From: Paenibacillus glycanilyticus
Lineage (GTDB): Bacteria; Bacillota; Bacilli; Paenibacillales; Paenibacillaceae
Reading direction: 5' to 3'
Length of the DNA: 64,000 nt
NCBI RefSeq assembly: GCF_023715145.1
Contig: NZ_JAMBNP010000001.1
Span: 62,001 to 126,000 of the forward strand
Shown: positions 16,904 through 26,535 of the stretch, one piece after another
How positions within the stretch are numbered: position 1 is the stretch's first letter
How the letters are laid out: each line of letters starts with the position of its first letter
Position numbers and translations under genes: made by a program
Notes under the pieces: model-generated
Databases searched by the model: none
What the model was told of the DNA's origin: nothing
Seen by the model: only the letters and a program-made list of their open reading frames with translations

Positions 16904-18862
16904 TTACTTCTCAGCAGGCAATGGCAGGAATAATAGATTAATCGGCAGGTTACTGCCGGAAGCCGGCGTAAATGCGATCGTAACCGATTCCTCGGTATCT
17001 CCCGTCCGGTAAAGGACGCCCGCTTCGTTGGCATTGTTCAAAATGGTCGTGTTGGTTGCATAGACCAGCTTATTGTTGACCAGGAAGGCACCGCCGTAAT
17101 GGCCGCCTCGCGGATTCAAGGCAATAAGCGTATGCGGCTTCACATGCCACAAATTAAGAACATACATAGCTCCGTTGTTGCCGTCATTGGACATCGCTTC
17201 CCCTGTCAGAACATCAATGCCGGACAGGCGCGTATCTACTACTTTATCGGCCAGAATCATCCGGGACGGAACGTCGCCGATCGTCTGCAGAACGTTGATG
17301 CTGCGGTTCGCTTGCTCGAAGGTACCGCGTACATGCTTGCCGTCGCGCGGCAGGATCGGAAGCTGCGGAAGCGCCTGAAGCACGTCTTTGCTTGCATCCA
17401 CAACGATGACGCTGAATTTAATAGGCGCGGATGTCGTTACATCTGCATACAGCGTAATGATACGGCCGTTAACGACTTCTTTGCTGTTAAGCGGAGTCAG
17501 AACAACGCGGCTTTGTCCAGCCGGAATGGTTGTAACCGTACCAACCGGATTTACGGTTCTGGACAACAGATAATTCGCCGTTGCCGCTTTGCCTGCTTGT
17601 GTTACATATGGTGCAGGGCCGCCAAGACCGATACGTTCGTCCGTTACGGTAGCAGCACTCGAGTTTTCGTTTGTTGCGACGATATAGACTTTAACCGGAT
17701 TAGGACGGTTATTCTGATTGTGAATCAGGAAACGGACATTGCCGTTTGCGGTATCTTGATAATAAATCCCCTCGTCATTAATCATCTCGGGGCTGTTGCT
17801 GCGGATAAACGTTTGCTGCCCGTTCGATACAACCGTATACGGCTGAGTCGGAAGCTTCAATACGCCAGCGCCGTCAATCGTGAATTTCTCGCCTTGCTCG
17901 GTGTACAGCTGATCGAATTCTTGTTTCGTATAAAGTGTTTCATCCGTAATCGTAACCGTCTGCGAGAACTCGCTGGTGAGGCCATGAGCATCCGTTACTT
18001 TCAACGTTACCGTCTGTTCGCCTGGTTCGAAGAAAGCTTTGGCGTTATTCGCCCATTCACGCTTCGTAATCTTGTTCTCGTCATCCGTGCTGATATCATT
18101 ATATTGAATGAGTTCGCCCATCTTGTAATAGGACTTGTCCGTGGCAAAACGCGCTTCAGGCGGAAGATTAGGCGGCAATACGTTAATCGTAACCGTATAA
18201 GGATCACTCCAGACGCCGTTCGCATCTTGAACCCATTTGGTTACGGTAAAAGTCCCCGCTTCCTCGAATGTTGTTTGTTTGCCTTCCCAACGTTCGTTCA
18301 CGATGGCTGCACCGCTTGGCGAGTAAGACATGTCGCCATAGGTGACTTCCGTTTGACCGGCATAAACAACGCCGGACGTAATGTTGAATTTGGCTACCGG
18401 CTTAGTCGTCCAGCTCAGAACAATCTTCTTCTGCGCAGGGATTGAAGTCAACGTCATTCCGAATGGCTTCAGAACCGAACGGAGCGGAATCATCAGACTT
18501 CCCTTTTGTACAAAAGGCGTACCCGTAAACGTTGTGACCGTACCGTTAACCTTATAGGAAGACTTATTCAACGCATAACGAAGCTCATTGGATGCGCTGC
18601 GAAGCACATACTCCTTCTTGCTTGCATCGTAGAGGACAGACGCCCCGAGCCTGCCTGCAATTGCAGTAGCGGAAATATAAGTCGTACCTTTCAATTCCGT
18701 GAGAGGTTGTGCGGCCAGATAAAGCTTGCCGTTTTGGTACATTTGTTTTGTTTTCTGAAGAAGGATTAATTGATTCTGCCCATTGGCATTGCCTTGCGCT
18801 GCTACCGGGATAGCAAACATCATCAATGCGGCAAGAACGACTAAGCTGACTTTCTTAAACAT
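16904..18862 (-). CDS. secreted stalk-domain protein with PKD-like region, unknown function
   Basis: The 652-residue product has a clear signal peptide (KK followed by a hydrophobic run ending VAAQG) and is probably exported. Residues about 35-155 match the copper amine oxidase N-terminal-like 'stalk' domain common in Paenibacillus surface proteins (YLAAQPLTELKGTTYISATA, GSLMIPLRSVLKPFGMTL). Two beta-rich PKD-like segments follow at about 175-330 (FEEAGTFTVTKWVQDANG, FFEPGEQTVTLKVTDAHG), then a C-terminal region of about 300 residues I do not recognise. The ATG at 18862 has AAGGAGA five bases upstream. It is monocistronic, with a good terminator. A wall- or polymer-associated structural role is only a guess. 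Confidence 0.82.
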   Translation of the reverse strand: MFKKVSLVVLAALMMFAIPVAAQGNANGQNQLILLQKTKQMYQNGKLYLAAQPLTELKGTTYISATAIAGRLGASVLYDASKKEYVLRSASNELRYALNKSSYKVNGTVTTFTGTPFVQKGSLMIPLRSVLKPFGMTLTSIPAQKKIVLSWTTKPVAKFNITSGVVYAGQTEVTYGDMSYSPSGAAIVNERWEGKQTTFEEAGTFTVTKWVQDANGVWSDPYTVTINVLPPNLPPEARFATDKSYYKMGELIQYNDISTDDENKITKREWANNAKAFFEPGEQTVTLKVTDAHGLTSEFSQTVTITDETLYTKQEFDQLYTEQGEKFTIDGAGVLKLPTQPYTVVSNGQQTFIRSNSPEMINDEGIYYQDTANGNVRFLIHNQNNRPNPVKVYIVATNENSSAATVTDERIGLGGPAPYVTQAGKAATANYLLSRTVNPVGTVTTIPAGQSRVVLTPLNSKEVVNGRIITLYADVTTSAPIKFSVIVVDASKDVLQALPQLPILPRDGKHVRGTFEQANRSINVLQTIGDVPSRMILADKVVDTRLSGIDVLTGEAMSNDGNNGAMYVLNLWHVKPHTLIALNPRGGHYGGAFLVNNKLVYATNTTILNNANEAGVLYRTGDTEESVTIAFTPASGSNLPINLLFLPLPAEK

Positions 18863-18944
18863 TGGATTCTCCTTTTCTCGATCGGGATGGTTTGAACAGA
18901 CATAGGTATAACGCATCCCAGCGCAAAAGGTTGCACCTGAAAGC

Positions 18945-19925
18945 CTATTTTTTTATGGCTCCTGCAATATGGTCAAAGATGAGATTACGAGATTTGACGG
19001 CCTCGTTCCGGCCTGCCAGTGCTTTTCGCACCACGATTACCAGTCGTTCTTCAGGCGCAACAAGCAAATATTGGCCGCCGTGGCCAAAGGCAAAATAACA
19101 ATCGAACGCTCCGTTATGTTCCACCGACGACTGCCACCAATGATACCCGTAAGCCCCGTAAATAGGAGGCTCATAGTGAAGAAGTCCCCTGTGATGCTTC
19201 TTCGTCGACTCCTGAATCCATGAAGAGGGAATCAGCTCCCGGCCAAACCAATCTCCTTCGCGCAAATACAAAAGGCCTAGCTTGGCTAAATCCCGGCCAT
19301 ACAGCTGCAATCCGGTCCCCCCTTCGTTAATCCCCTTGTGAGAGGTCCATTTTGCCTGCCGAAAGCCCATCGGCTGGAATAAACGGCTGGTCGCATAATC
19401 AAGAGCGCTTTGCCCCGTTGCGGCCGTCAGTATGGCGGACAAGAGATGTGAGCCGCCAGAGTTATAGAGATACGCGTTACCCGGATCGCTTATTATCGGA
19501 CGTTCCAGCACAAACCGGATCGGATCGGCCGACTTCTTCATCGCGTTGTAGGGCTTGTCGAAATCCGGCCAATCCCAGCCTGAGGTCATGGTAAGCAAAT
19601 GCTTGATATGTATGGAGCGGTCAGCTATTCCGTCGAAGTAATCCGCTACGGGCTGGTCGACACTCCGGATATCCCCTTCGGATATGGCAATTCCGACTAA
19701 ACCCGATAACAAGCTTTTGGTACAGGATAACAGCGGTCCTACCGTATCCTCCCCCTTGGCATGCCACTCCCAAGCTATTGCGTCATCCCTCAGTATCATT
19801 ACGGAAGTCATCTTCCATGGCTCCAGCCATTCCATAATCTCTTCCAGCTTTGATTCGTCCAGACCTGCAGCGGATGGAGAAACCGCGCGTAAATAAGAAT
19901 CATCCGTCTTACTAGTTGTTGTCAT
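18945..19925 (-). CDS. serine hydrolase, beta-lactamase/class C esterase family
   Basis: The 326-residue protein has the beta-lactamase fold seen in class C esterases and 6-aminohexanoate-dimer hydrolase-like proteins. The catalytic SxxK is SCTK in LLSCTKSLLSG. The Tyr motif is YLYNSGG, and a C-terminal FGHGGQY replaces the KTG box. No signal peptide is seen, so it is probably cytosolic. The start is placed at the ATG at 19925, 7 bases after the efflux gene stop, rather than longer readings that would overlap it. Its coupling to an efflux gene hints at handling of a xenobiotic, but substrate is unknown. Confidence 0.85.
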   Translation of the reverse strand: MTTTSKTDDSYLRAVSPSAAGLDESKLEEIMEWLEPWKMTSVMILRDDAIAWEWHAKGEDTVGPLLSCTKSLLSGLVGIAISEGDIRSVDQPVADYFDGIADRSIHIKHLLTMTSGWDWPDFDKPYNAMKKSADPIRFVLERPIISDPGNAYLYNSGGSHLLSAILTAATGQSALDYATSRLFQPMGFRQAKWTSHKGINEGGTGLQLYGRDLAKLGLLYLREGDWFGRELIPSSWIQESTKKHHRGLLHYEPPIYGAYGYHWWQSSVEHNGAFDCYFAFGHGGQYLLVAPEERLVIVVRKALAGRNEAVKSRNLIFDHIAGAIKK

Positions 19926-19932
19926 GCAAGCG

Positions 19933-21357
19933 TCAGCCTTTCTGGGAGGATGCATCCGCCGAATCTGAAGCGGCACGGCCGTCTTCCGCGCCTGCCCTTG
20001 GCAGCGCAAGCATGACCAGCAGCACAAGAACGGACAAGATGCCTAATAGGATAAAAATACGGTGCAGACTATGCTCGAGCTTGAAGGCATCAATCGTCTC
20101 CGTAGTTCCGGTGTTCAGCAGCAGGCCAAACAAGGCAATCCCCACCGTCTGTCCAAGCGTCCGTATAAAGTTATTGCTGCCAACTGCCGCACCGCGCAGC
20201 TCCCAGCTAACGGCGGAGGTCACCGCCACAGTAAAGCTTGTTAACGACAGTCCAAACGATAGTCCGGACAAGAAGGTGTAAATCATGAACAACACGATTG
20301 ACGTATGGGCAGTCATAAACATAAAGCCCGCACTGCCTGCAATCAGGAATAAGGAGCCTAGAACCGCGATATTTCGCATGCCGAACCTGGCAATAAAATT
20401 ACCGGCTAGAATAGCCCCGAGTGGCCAGCCTATAGACAGCGGAATCATGGCAATGCCGGAGTATGTCGCGCTTTCTCCAAGAACGCCTTGGATCCAGAGC
20501 GGCAGATAAAAAATGGCAACCACATTGATTACGCAGAGCAGGAAGCTGACTAGGTTGACCGTGCTGATCGTCCTAAGCTTAAATAGCTGGAGGGGAATAA
20601 TCGGTTCCCGCGATCGCTTCTCAATGAAGATAAACAAGGTCAGAAGGACAGCCGCGGCTGCCAGGAGCCATACAATCTCGGCGGTTGACGAAGCCGCATC
20701 GGGCTCGCGAAGAATCGTCAACGCGTACAGGAAGGCAAACATTCCCGCGGCGAAAGCGGCAATGCCCGGATAGTCGATATACCGCTTATGCTTCGCGGAG
20801 ACTTCCATCATTGAGGTCAGTAAGAGCACAAGCGCTACAATCCCAAACGGAAGGTTCATATAAAAAATAGCGCGCCAGGACACATAATCGACGAGCAGCC
20901 CTCCCGCAAGTGGTCCCGTGATTCCGGCAATGCCCCAAATACTCGACATCCAGCCCTGGACTTTAGCCCGTTGCTCGAACGGATACAGATCACCGATAAT
21001 GGTATAAGGAATAGTGGTCAGGGCTCCCGCTCCAAGGCCTTGAACCGCCCGGAAAGCAATTAACTGCGGCATCGACGCTGCAAGGCCGGAAAGCATGGAG
21101 CCTGCGAGAAATATGCCCGCTCCAACGATAAACATTCTTTTGCGCCCAAACAAATCGGACAGTTTGCCGTAAATCGGCGTTGTAATTACCGTGGCGAGCA
21201 AATACACGGAGATGATCCAGCTGTACTGCTGGATCCCTTGCAATTCGTCCGTAATGCTTGGCATCGCGGTACTAACGATGGTTCCTTCAATAGCCGCAAG
21301 AAATGTCGCGACATACAAGGCTATGGTTACGGTGCGTCTGTTCATTCTTGTACTCAT
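19933..21357 (-). CDS. MFS efflux transporter, DHA2 (EmrB/QacA) family
   Basis: The 474-residue membrane protein has the hallmarks of 14-helix drug:proton antiporters: LSDLFGRKRMFIVG (motif A) after the second helix, the proline/glycine-rich GAGALTTIPYTIIGDLYP motif C region and SWRAIFYMNLPFGI near residue 165, typical of DHA2. It probably expels toxic compounds. The last residues are charged and acidic. The serine hydrolase gene follows 7 bases later and is likely co-transcribed. Confidence 0.9.
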   Translation of the reverse strand: MSTRMNRRTVTIALYVATFLAAIEGTIVSTAMPSITDELQGIQQYSWIISVYLLATVITTPIYGKLSDLFGRKRMFIVGAGIFLAGSMLSGLAASMPQLIAFRAVQGLGAGALTTIPYTIIGDLYPFEQRAKVQGWMSSIWGIAGITGPLAGGLLVDYVSWRAIFYMNLPFGIVALVLLLTSMMEVSAKHKRYIDYPGIAAFAAGMFAFLYALTILREPDAASSTAEIVWLLAAAAVLLTLFIFIEKRSREPIIPLQLFKLRTISTVNLVSFLLCVINVVAIFYLPLWIQGVLGESATYSGIAMIPLSIGWPLGAILAGNFIARFGMRNIAVLGSLFLIAGSAGFMFMTAHTSIVLFMIYTFLSGLSFGLSLTSFTVAVTSAVSWELRGAAVGSNNFIRTLGQTVGIALFGLLLNTGTTETIDAFKLEHSLHRIFILLGILSVLVLLVMLALPRAGAEDGRAASDSADASSQKG

Positions 21358-21553
21358 TATTTCTCCTTTCTTTACGTCTTATGAATTGGCAAACAATCTA
21401 TTATGAGCCTTGTGCTTGGAAAAGATCAATGCTTTTTCAGCTTTTTGGCAGCAGACACAACCTTTTGGCCTACCGGAAAACCAATATTTATGTTAACTTA
21501 ATTAGAGTGCTTCTTGAACAAATACGTTGATAACGTTAGGGATGAATATACAA

Positions 21554-22180
21554 ATGGGTTATGATTTTTTAGTATCCATTATTGATCAGTTCGGCTATGT
21601 ATCGCTCTTCCTTGTCCTGTGCCTTGGCTTAATAGGGCTGCCCGTTCCAAACGAAGTTGTCGTTATGACGGGCGGAGCGTTCGCTGCGTCGGGGCTTCTG
21701 AGTCCGGTTCCGGCCTATACGATGGTCTTCCTTGGAATATGCTCGGCAATGACCTTTAATTACTCGATTGGCCGTTTCGCGGGCAGTAAAGTGTTCGACT
21801 GGTTTATGAAGAAAAAGAATATGGACAAATTCGTCCATCAAGCGCAAAACATGAGCAATAAATACGGCGGCTTCGCGCTAAGCATCGGCCTTGTGCTCCC
21901 CGTTCTGCGGCATGTGATGCCGTTTGTGGGAGGCACCAATAAGATGACCTTCAGACGGTTTGCTTTATTTGCTTATCCAAGCGCATTCGTCTGGACATTG
22001 ATTTACTTTATTATCGGCTCCTTTGTCGGCGACCGCGTCCAATCGATCGGCGATACGATTGCCGATAACGGCATGCTCGTGGTCTACGCGCTAATTGCCG
22101 TTGCTGCCGGCGCTGCAGCCTGGCTGTATATCCGCAGCCGTACCGCCAAGAAGAACGAAAAGGCAGAGCGCCCGATGTAA
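21554..22180 (+). CDS. DedA/VTT-family membrane protein
   Basis: DedA proteins are membrane proteins linked to lipid flipping (undecaprenyl phosphate or phosphatidyl lipids) and envelope homeostasis. The 208-residue product has the family pattern: an N-terminal helix, a re-entrant loop GLPVPNEVVVMTGGAFAASG, FNYSIGRFAG, the conserved arginine block VLPVLRHVMPFVGGTNKMTFRRF and C-terminal helices. The ATG at 21554 is preferred, with AGGGA 11 bases upstream; in-frame ATG at 21542 and TTG at 21527 have no proper site. It stands alone and ends at a bidirectional terminator. Confidence 0.9.
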   Translation: MGYDFLVSIIDQFGYVSLFLVLCLGLIGLPVPNEVVVMTGGAFAASGLLSPVPAYTMVFLGICSAMTFNYSIGRFAGSKVFDWFMKKKNMDKFVHQAQNMSNKYGGFALSIGLVLPVLRHVMPFVGGTNKMTFRRFALFAYPSAFVWTLIYFIIGSFVGDRVQSIGDTIADNGMLVVYALIAVAAGAAAWLYIRSRTAKKNEKAERPM

Positions 22181-22192
22181 TACCGGCATATA

Positions 22193-22238
22193 AAAATAAC
22201 CTCCGGCCCTATTGGGGCAAGCCGGAGGTTATTTTTTA
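22193..22238. terminator. bidirectional terminator between dedA-like gene and small minus-strand gene
   Basis: A 13-base-pair stem (22195-22207 with 22221-22233) is flanked by A-rich left and T-rich right sides, so it can end transcription from both converging genes. Confidence 0.93.
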
Positions 22239-22240
22239 TT

Positions 22241-22519
22241 TTATTTAAACTTCGGATCTAATTTCTCTTCCGCCGCATTCACCAGGTAATCAAACAGCTC
22301 GTCGTCCTCTTCCAGCAGGTCCTCCACCGCAAGCAGCTGGTCCTCGTCTCCGGACTCATGGAGAAAGAACAACCCATAGCCCCATTCGGTTCTCTTCCGG
22401 CTGTGAATCGTCATCTCGTATTGATTCGGCTGGCCTGCCATCTCGAATTGAATGCGGCCGACATAGCCCTCTTCCTTCGTGTAAGTCATTGAAGCATCCA
22501 ATATGTTTACATTTTCCAT
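22241..22519 (-). CDS. small conserved-looking acidic protein, unknown function
   Basis: This 92-residue protein has no motif I recognise. It begins with a beta-rich half (MTYTKEEGYVGRIQFEM, YEMTIHSRKRTEWGYGLFFL) and ends in an acidic helical half (LLAVEDLLEEDDELFDYLVNAAEEKL). The gene has AAGGAAG 10 bases before its ATG, a sigma-A-like promoter at 22584-22611 and its own terminator, so it is very likely expressed. It is monocistronic. Confidence 0.8.
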   Translation of the reverse strand: MENVNILDASMTYTKEEGYVGRIQFEMAGQPNQYEMTIHSRKRTEWGYGLFFLHESGDEDQLLAVEDLLEEDDELFDYLVNAAEEKLDPKFK

Positions 22520-22583
22520 CTGATGTATTCTTCCTTCCGGTCATCCATAGTTCCGTTTATTTTTGGTAAATAGCCTGTCTTAT

Positions 22584-22611
22584 ATTGTATACGGTTTGCG
22601 GCATTCGTCAA
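22584..22611 (-). promoter_or_regulatory. promoter of the 92-residue protein gene
   Basis: On the minus strand, -35 TTGACG (22606-22611) and -10 TACAAT (22584-22589) are spaced by 16 bases, about 65 bases upstream of the ATG at 22519. Confidence 0.65.
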
Positions 22612-22735
22612 CAAATCAACATTCGGGCTGCGCACATTCTCATGGCTGCCGTGATGAACGCCTATCCTCCGCCTTGCATACTGTACATTACGGCAGCGGA
22701 TAGCGCTTCCGTGTATCCATGAGAGGGTGATTCCT

Positions 22736-24148
22736 ATGGCCATTGATTTAGTGGCGCTGCATTGGGTGTATCTCGTCTTTATCGTTGCTATTATCGGCTT
22801 TATGCTGTTTAGGCGCGATACGTCGCTCATTTGCATCGTCGGGATCTTCGCGCTTGGCCTACTGGCAACCGAATCGCTGAGCGACTCCGTCAGCGGCGTG
22901 TTTAACAGCTTTATTTATGCCATTAAAGAACTAATGGGCACTATCCTCATTATATCCATAATTGTCGCCATGAGCCGGGTACTCATCCGGACCGGCATCA
23001 ACGAAGTGATGATCTCCCCTTTTGCCCGTTTCCTGCGGACGCCTACGCTGGCCTTCTGGGGGATCGGACTTATTATGATGGTTACCTCCTGGTTCTTCTG
23101 GCCCTCGCCCGCTGTGGCGCTAATAGGCGCCGTATTGCTGCCGGTTGCGCTGAGGGTTGGCTTGCCTGCATTAGGCGCGGCGATGGCCATGAACTTGTTC
23201 GGCCATGGCATTGCCTTGTCGGGCGACTATATCATCCAAGGCGCTCCCAAGCTGACGGCCGATGCGGCGGGTCTGCCGGTCAGTGAAGTGATGGAGGCAA
23301 GTATACCGCTTGTGATCGTAATGGGTCTCGTCACGACCATTGCGGCCTTCTGGATGATGCGCCGGGACATGAAGACAGGCAAATGGAATGACGGGATTAT
23401 TACCAAAGTCGAAGGCGATAAGGAGCTTACCGGCGGAGAGGATCTCGAGTACAAAAACGTGTTATCCTACAAAGCCAAATTATCGCTTGCGGTCCTGATC
23501 CCGTTATTATTCGCAGCAGACGTTGTAACGATGTTCGTGCTGAATCTGCAAGGCGGCGATGCGACCGCGCTGGTCGGCGGCACGGCAATCTTTATCCTGC
23601 TGCTGATTACGATGCTGGCTCATAAGAACAAGGGGCTGGAGAAAACGACTAATTATTTAATCGAAGGCTTCCTGTTCGGCTTTAAAGTATTTGGCCCGGT
23701 TATCCCGATTGCCGCCTTCTTCTATCTTGGCGACTCCGGCTTCACCGCGATCTTCGGCGATACGCTTCCTGCAGGCTCGCAAGGCATTGTCAACGATCTT
23801 GGCGTCGCCCTTGCGAATAATGTACCGGTAAACAACGAGGTTGGCTCTATCACCCTGACACTTGTAGGCGCGGTTACGGGACTGGATGGCTCCGGCTTCT
23901 CCGGCATCTCGCTTGCCGGCTCGATTGCCCAGCTGTTCGGCGGGGCGATTGGCTCCGGAGTTGCTACCCTGACAGCTCTCGGCCAAGTTGCCGCGATCTG
24001 GGTTGGCGGAGGCACGCTGGTACCGTGGGCGCTTATCCCGGCGGCCGCAATCTGCGGTGTCAGCCCGTTCGAGCTTGCGCGCCGCAATTTGAAGCCGGTT
24101 ATAATCGGCCTTTGCGTAACGACGATTGTAGCTATGTTCCTCGTGTAA
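22736..24148 (+). CDS. multi-pass membrane transporter of unassigned family (ion-transporter-like)
   Basis: The 470-residue protein is almost wholly hydrophobic, with about 11-12 membrane segments. Two internal stretches resemble the half-helix regions of ion-transporter (IT) superfamily permeases: AMNLFGHGIALSGDYIIQGAP near residue 150 and GVALANNVPVNNEVGSITLT near 360, with glycine-rich GSGVATLTALGQVAAIWVGGG near 415. A cytoplasmic loop at about 205-245 is charged. The family may handle C4-dicarboxylates, citrate or another organic anion, but I cannot assign it. The ATG at 22736 has AGAGGG eight bases upstream; an in-frame GTG lies inside that site. The gene stands alone. Confidence 0.85.
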   Translation: MAIDLVALHWVYLVFIVAIIGFMLFRRDTSLICIVGIFALGLLATESLSDSVSGVFNSFIYAIKELMGTILIISIIVAMSRVLIRTGINEVMISPFARFLRTPTLAFWGIGLIMMVTSWFFWPSPAVALIGAVLLPVALRVGLPALGAAMAMNLFGHGIALSGDYIIQGAPKLTADAAGLPVSEVMEASIPLVIVMGLVTTIAAFWMMRRDMKTGKWNDGIITKVEGDKELTGGEDLEYKNVLSYKAKLSLAVLIPLLFAADVVTMFVLNLQGGDATALVGGTAIFILLLITMLAHKNKGLEKTTNYLIEGFLFGFKVFGPVIPIAAFFYLGDSGFTAIFGDTLPAGSQGIVNDLGVALANNVPVNNEVGSITLTLVGAVTGLDGSGFSGISLAGSIAQLFGGAIGSGVATLTALGQVAAIWVGGGTLVPWALIPAAAICGVSPFELARRNLKPVIIGLCVTTIVAMFLV

Positions 24149-24154
24149 GAAATG

Positions 24155-24203
24155 AAAAAAAGGATGGTCCCCAAGGCGAGATGCCAACGGATCATCCTTT
24201 TCT
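24155..24203. terminator. shared terminator of the permease gene and uppP
   Basis: Stem of 13 pairs with one mismatch (24158-24170 with 24189-24201), with an A-run on the left and T-rich bases on the right. It sits between the converging permease and uppP genes. Confidence 0.88.
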
Positions 24204-24223
24204 ATTCATGCAAGCTCAAGCTT

Positions 24224-25012
24224 CTACAGAATAATAAATGCAAAAACAATGGCAAGAGCGAAGCGGTAATACGCGAACCAGGACAAGCTGAGACGCTTGA
24301 TCAGGTTCAGAAAGGTTACGATCGCGATCATCGCAACGATAAACGCGGCAACGAATCCGATAATGAATAGCGGAGCATCCGATGCCGTAAGGAACTCGCG
24401 GCTCTTGATCAGGTCGATGCCGCTGGCTCCCGCCATAATCGGCACAGATACCATAAACGTAAATTCAGCTGCAGCCTTTTGGCTTGCGCCAAAGAACATA
24501 CCGCCCGAGATCGTCGAACCGGAACGGGAGAAGCCTGGCCACAATGCGAGAACCTGGAACATACCAATTGCAAAAGCTTGCTTGTATGTAATGTCATCCA
24601 GCTCTTCCGCGGTAATTTTCCTTTTAATCCGGTCTGCTACGATCATCAGAATACCGCCTGCTACGAGACCGACAAGCACCGTTGCGGAGCTGAATAAATA
24701 ATCTTTGATAAATCCATGAAGCAAAACGCCCGCTACCCCGGCGGGAATCATGGCAAGCAGGAAGTGAATGGCGTTAACGCCAGATCCTTTTCTGAAATCG
24801 AATTTCAGCAAGCCTAGAAACTTTCTCCAGTACAACACGAGGACGGCAAGTACGGCGCCAAATTGAATAACAACCTCAAAGACCTTCGCGCGGTCATCCT
24901 GGAAGTTTAACAAATCTGCTGTCAGAATCAAGTGGCCTGTTGAAGAGACAGGCAAAAATTCCGTAAGCCCTTCAATGATGCCCATAATAATGGCATTAAA
25001 TAAATCTCCCAA
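24224..25012 (-). CDS. uppP: undecaprenyl-diphosphatase (BacA family)
   Basis: UppP dephosphorylates undecaprenyl diphosphate to recycle the lipid carrier of cell-wall synthesis and gives bacitracin tolerance. The 262-residue membrane protein has the family's two key motifs: [17 protein letters not shown] at about residues 14-30, with the catalytic glutamate and serine residues, and [17 protein letters not shown] near 160. Length and the multi-helix pattern are normal. It is monocistronic. Confidence 0.96.
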   Translation of the reverse strand: MGDLFNAIIMGIIEGLTEFLPVSSTGHLILTADLLNFQDDRAKVFEVVIQFGAVLAVLVLYWRKFLGLLKFDFRKGSGVNAIHFLLAMIPAGVAGVLLHGFIKDYLFSSATVLVGLVAGGILMIVADRIKRKITAEELDDITYKQAFAIGMFQVLALWPGFSRSGSTISGGMFFGASQKAAAEFTFMVSVPIMAGASGIDLIKSREFLTASDAPLFIIGFVAAFIVAMIAIVTFLNLIKRLSLSWFAYYRFALAIVFAFIIL

Positions 25013-25117
25013 ATGTAGTCCTCCATCTCCTAAATTTTCTTTCGCTTATTTTCTGAGATAATCAACCTTATTATCATAGCACAAGGATGAAACAAGCGAA
25101 AGCAACCATCGTTTTAG

Positions 25118-25152
25118 GAGAAAAGCCGCATCCCGGGGTTGCGGAATGCGGC
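25118..25152 (-). terminator. terminator of the CNNM-type gene
   Basis: On the minus strand a GCCGCAT/ATGCGGC stem with a GC-rich loop ends in TTTT, just after the CNNM gene stop at 25163. Confidence 0.85.
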
Positions 25153-25162
25153 ATGGTAGTTC

Positions 25163-26461
25163 TTAATCATTAACGAGGTTAACTTCATGCCGGATAATTT
25201 CGATTTTGCGGATGCGATGCCGTTCTTTCTCCCGAATGATAAAAGTAAGCTCCTCGTACTCCTGGGGCTCCCCTACCTGAAGATCGGGATATTGGTTGAA
25301 CAGCCAGCCTCCAATCGAGTCCACATCATGGCTTTCCAGATTGCTGCCAACCGCTTCGTTAACTTCCACGATCAATGCTTTGCCGTCAACTATAAATCGG
25401 TTTGGCTCAATGGCATCAATTTCCTTTACTTCGTCCGCATCGAATTCATCGCGGATTTCACCCACGATTTCCTCTATGATATCCTCTATCGTAATCAATC
25501 CCGAAGTACCGCCGTACTCGTCAAGCAGAACTGCGATATGCACCCGCTCCTGCTGCATTTTGCGGAGTAGCTTCTTGATGGGCATAACCTCGGGAACGGA
25601 CATGACGGGCTGGAGCAGCATCCCGACATCCGTCTCATCGTTGCCGAAGTACTGCATGAAGAATTGCTTCGTATTAATGATCCCGATAATGTTGTCCTTG
25701 CTGCCTTTCGCGACCGGAAAACGCGTATACTGCTCGCGCCGTATGATGGAGATATTCTCGACTTTGGAATTCTCGATGTACAGGCACACCATATCGGTCC
25801 GCGGAACCATGATTTCTCTGGCAAGACGTTCATCGAATTCGAAGATCCGGTTCATGTAGCTGAGCTCGCTTTTGTTGATTTTGCCGCTTTCGTAGCTCTC
25901 CGACATAATGCTCTTGATCTCTTCCTCCGAATGCGCCTCATGCTCACCGGTTGGCTTGAAGCCCATTAATTTAACGACACCGTTCGCAGAGCCGTTAAGC
26001 AGCCAAATAAACGGAAACATGACTTTATAAAAGAAGATAATAAAAGGAGCAACGGCCAAGCTGATTTGCTCGGGCTTGATAATGGCGACCGTTTTTGGCG
26101 CAAGCTCACCAAGAACCACATGGAGATAAGTCACAATCGCGAAGGATAAAATAAAGGAAATCACGTTAACCAGTTCCCCGCCAATATGCAGACGGTGAAA
26201 CAAAGGATCCAGCAATTCGTGCACGGTCGGCTCGCCAAGCCAGCCTAATCCAAGCGCGGTAATCGTTATCCCTAACTGGCAGGCTGACAAATAGCTGTCC
26301 AAATGCGTAATGACATTTTGTACCGTTGCCCCATTGCGGACACCTTCCGCGACTAATTGATTCACCCGGCTTGGGCGGAGACGGACAACTGCAAATTCTG
26401 TTGCTACGAAGTAAGCAGAACATAACAGCAGTACCGCAAACAAAATTAGTTTCAGAACCAT
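25163..26461 (-). CDS. CNNM/HlyC-CorC family membrane protein with CBS domains
   Basis: This is often annotated hemolysin-related, but homologues are linked to magnesium or other cation efflux. The 432-residue protein has an N-terminal CNNM/DUF21 domain with four hydrophobic segments (FVATEFAVVRLRPSRVNQL; GLGWLGEPTVHELL), a tandem CBS pair at about 205-325 (IMVPRTDMVCLYIE, VHIAVLLDEYGGTSGLITIEDIIEEIVGEI), and a C-terminal CorC_HlyC transporter-associated domain. The ATG at 26461 has AAGGAGA five bases upstream. Confidence 0.93.
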   Translation of the reverse strand: MVLKLILFAVLLLCSAYFVATEFAVVRLRPSRVNQLVAEGVRNGATVQNVITHLDSYLSACQLGITITALGLGWLGEPTVHELLDPLFHRLHIGGELVNVISFILSFAIVTYLHVVLGELAPKTVAIIKPEQISLAVAPFIIFFYKVMFPFIWLLNGSANGVVKLMGFKPTGEHEAHSEEEIKSIMSESYESGKINKSELSYMNRIFEFDERLAREIMVPRTDMVCLYIENSKVENISIIRREQYTRFPVAKGSKDNIIGIINTKQFFMQYFGNDETDVGMLLQPVMSVPEVMPIKKLLRKMQQERVHIAVLLDEYGGTSGLITIEDIIEEIVGEIRDEFDADEVKEIDAIEPNRFIVDGKALIVEVNEAVGSNLESHDVDSIGGWLFNQYPDLQVGEPQEYEELTFIIREKERHRIRKIEIIRHEVNLVND

Positions 26462-26535
26462 AAGCGTCTCCTTCTTTTCTTCGGCACTGTTCGTAATTAC
26501 TTGTATTTTACCCCGCTCGGCCAATCATGAATCCT

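Noticed and set aside
17099..18445. Long plus-strand reading frame of 448 codons opposite the stalk-domain gene
   Set aside because: It is antisense to a gene with signal peptide, ribosome site and terminator, and its translation has no recognisable domain.
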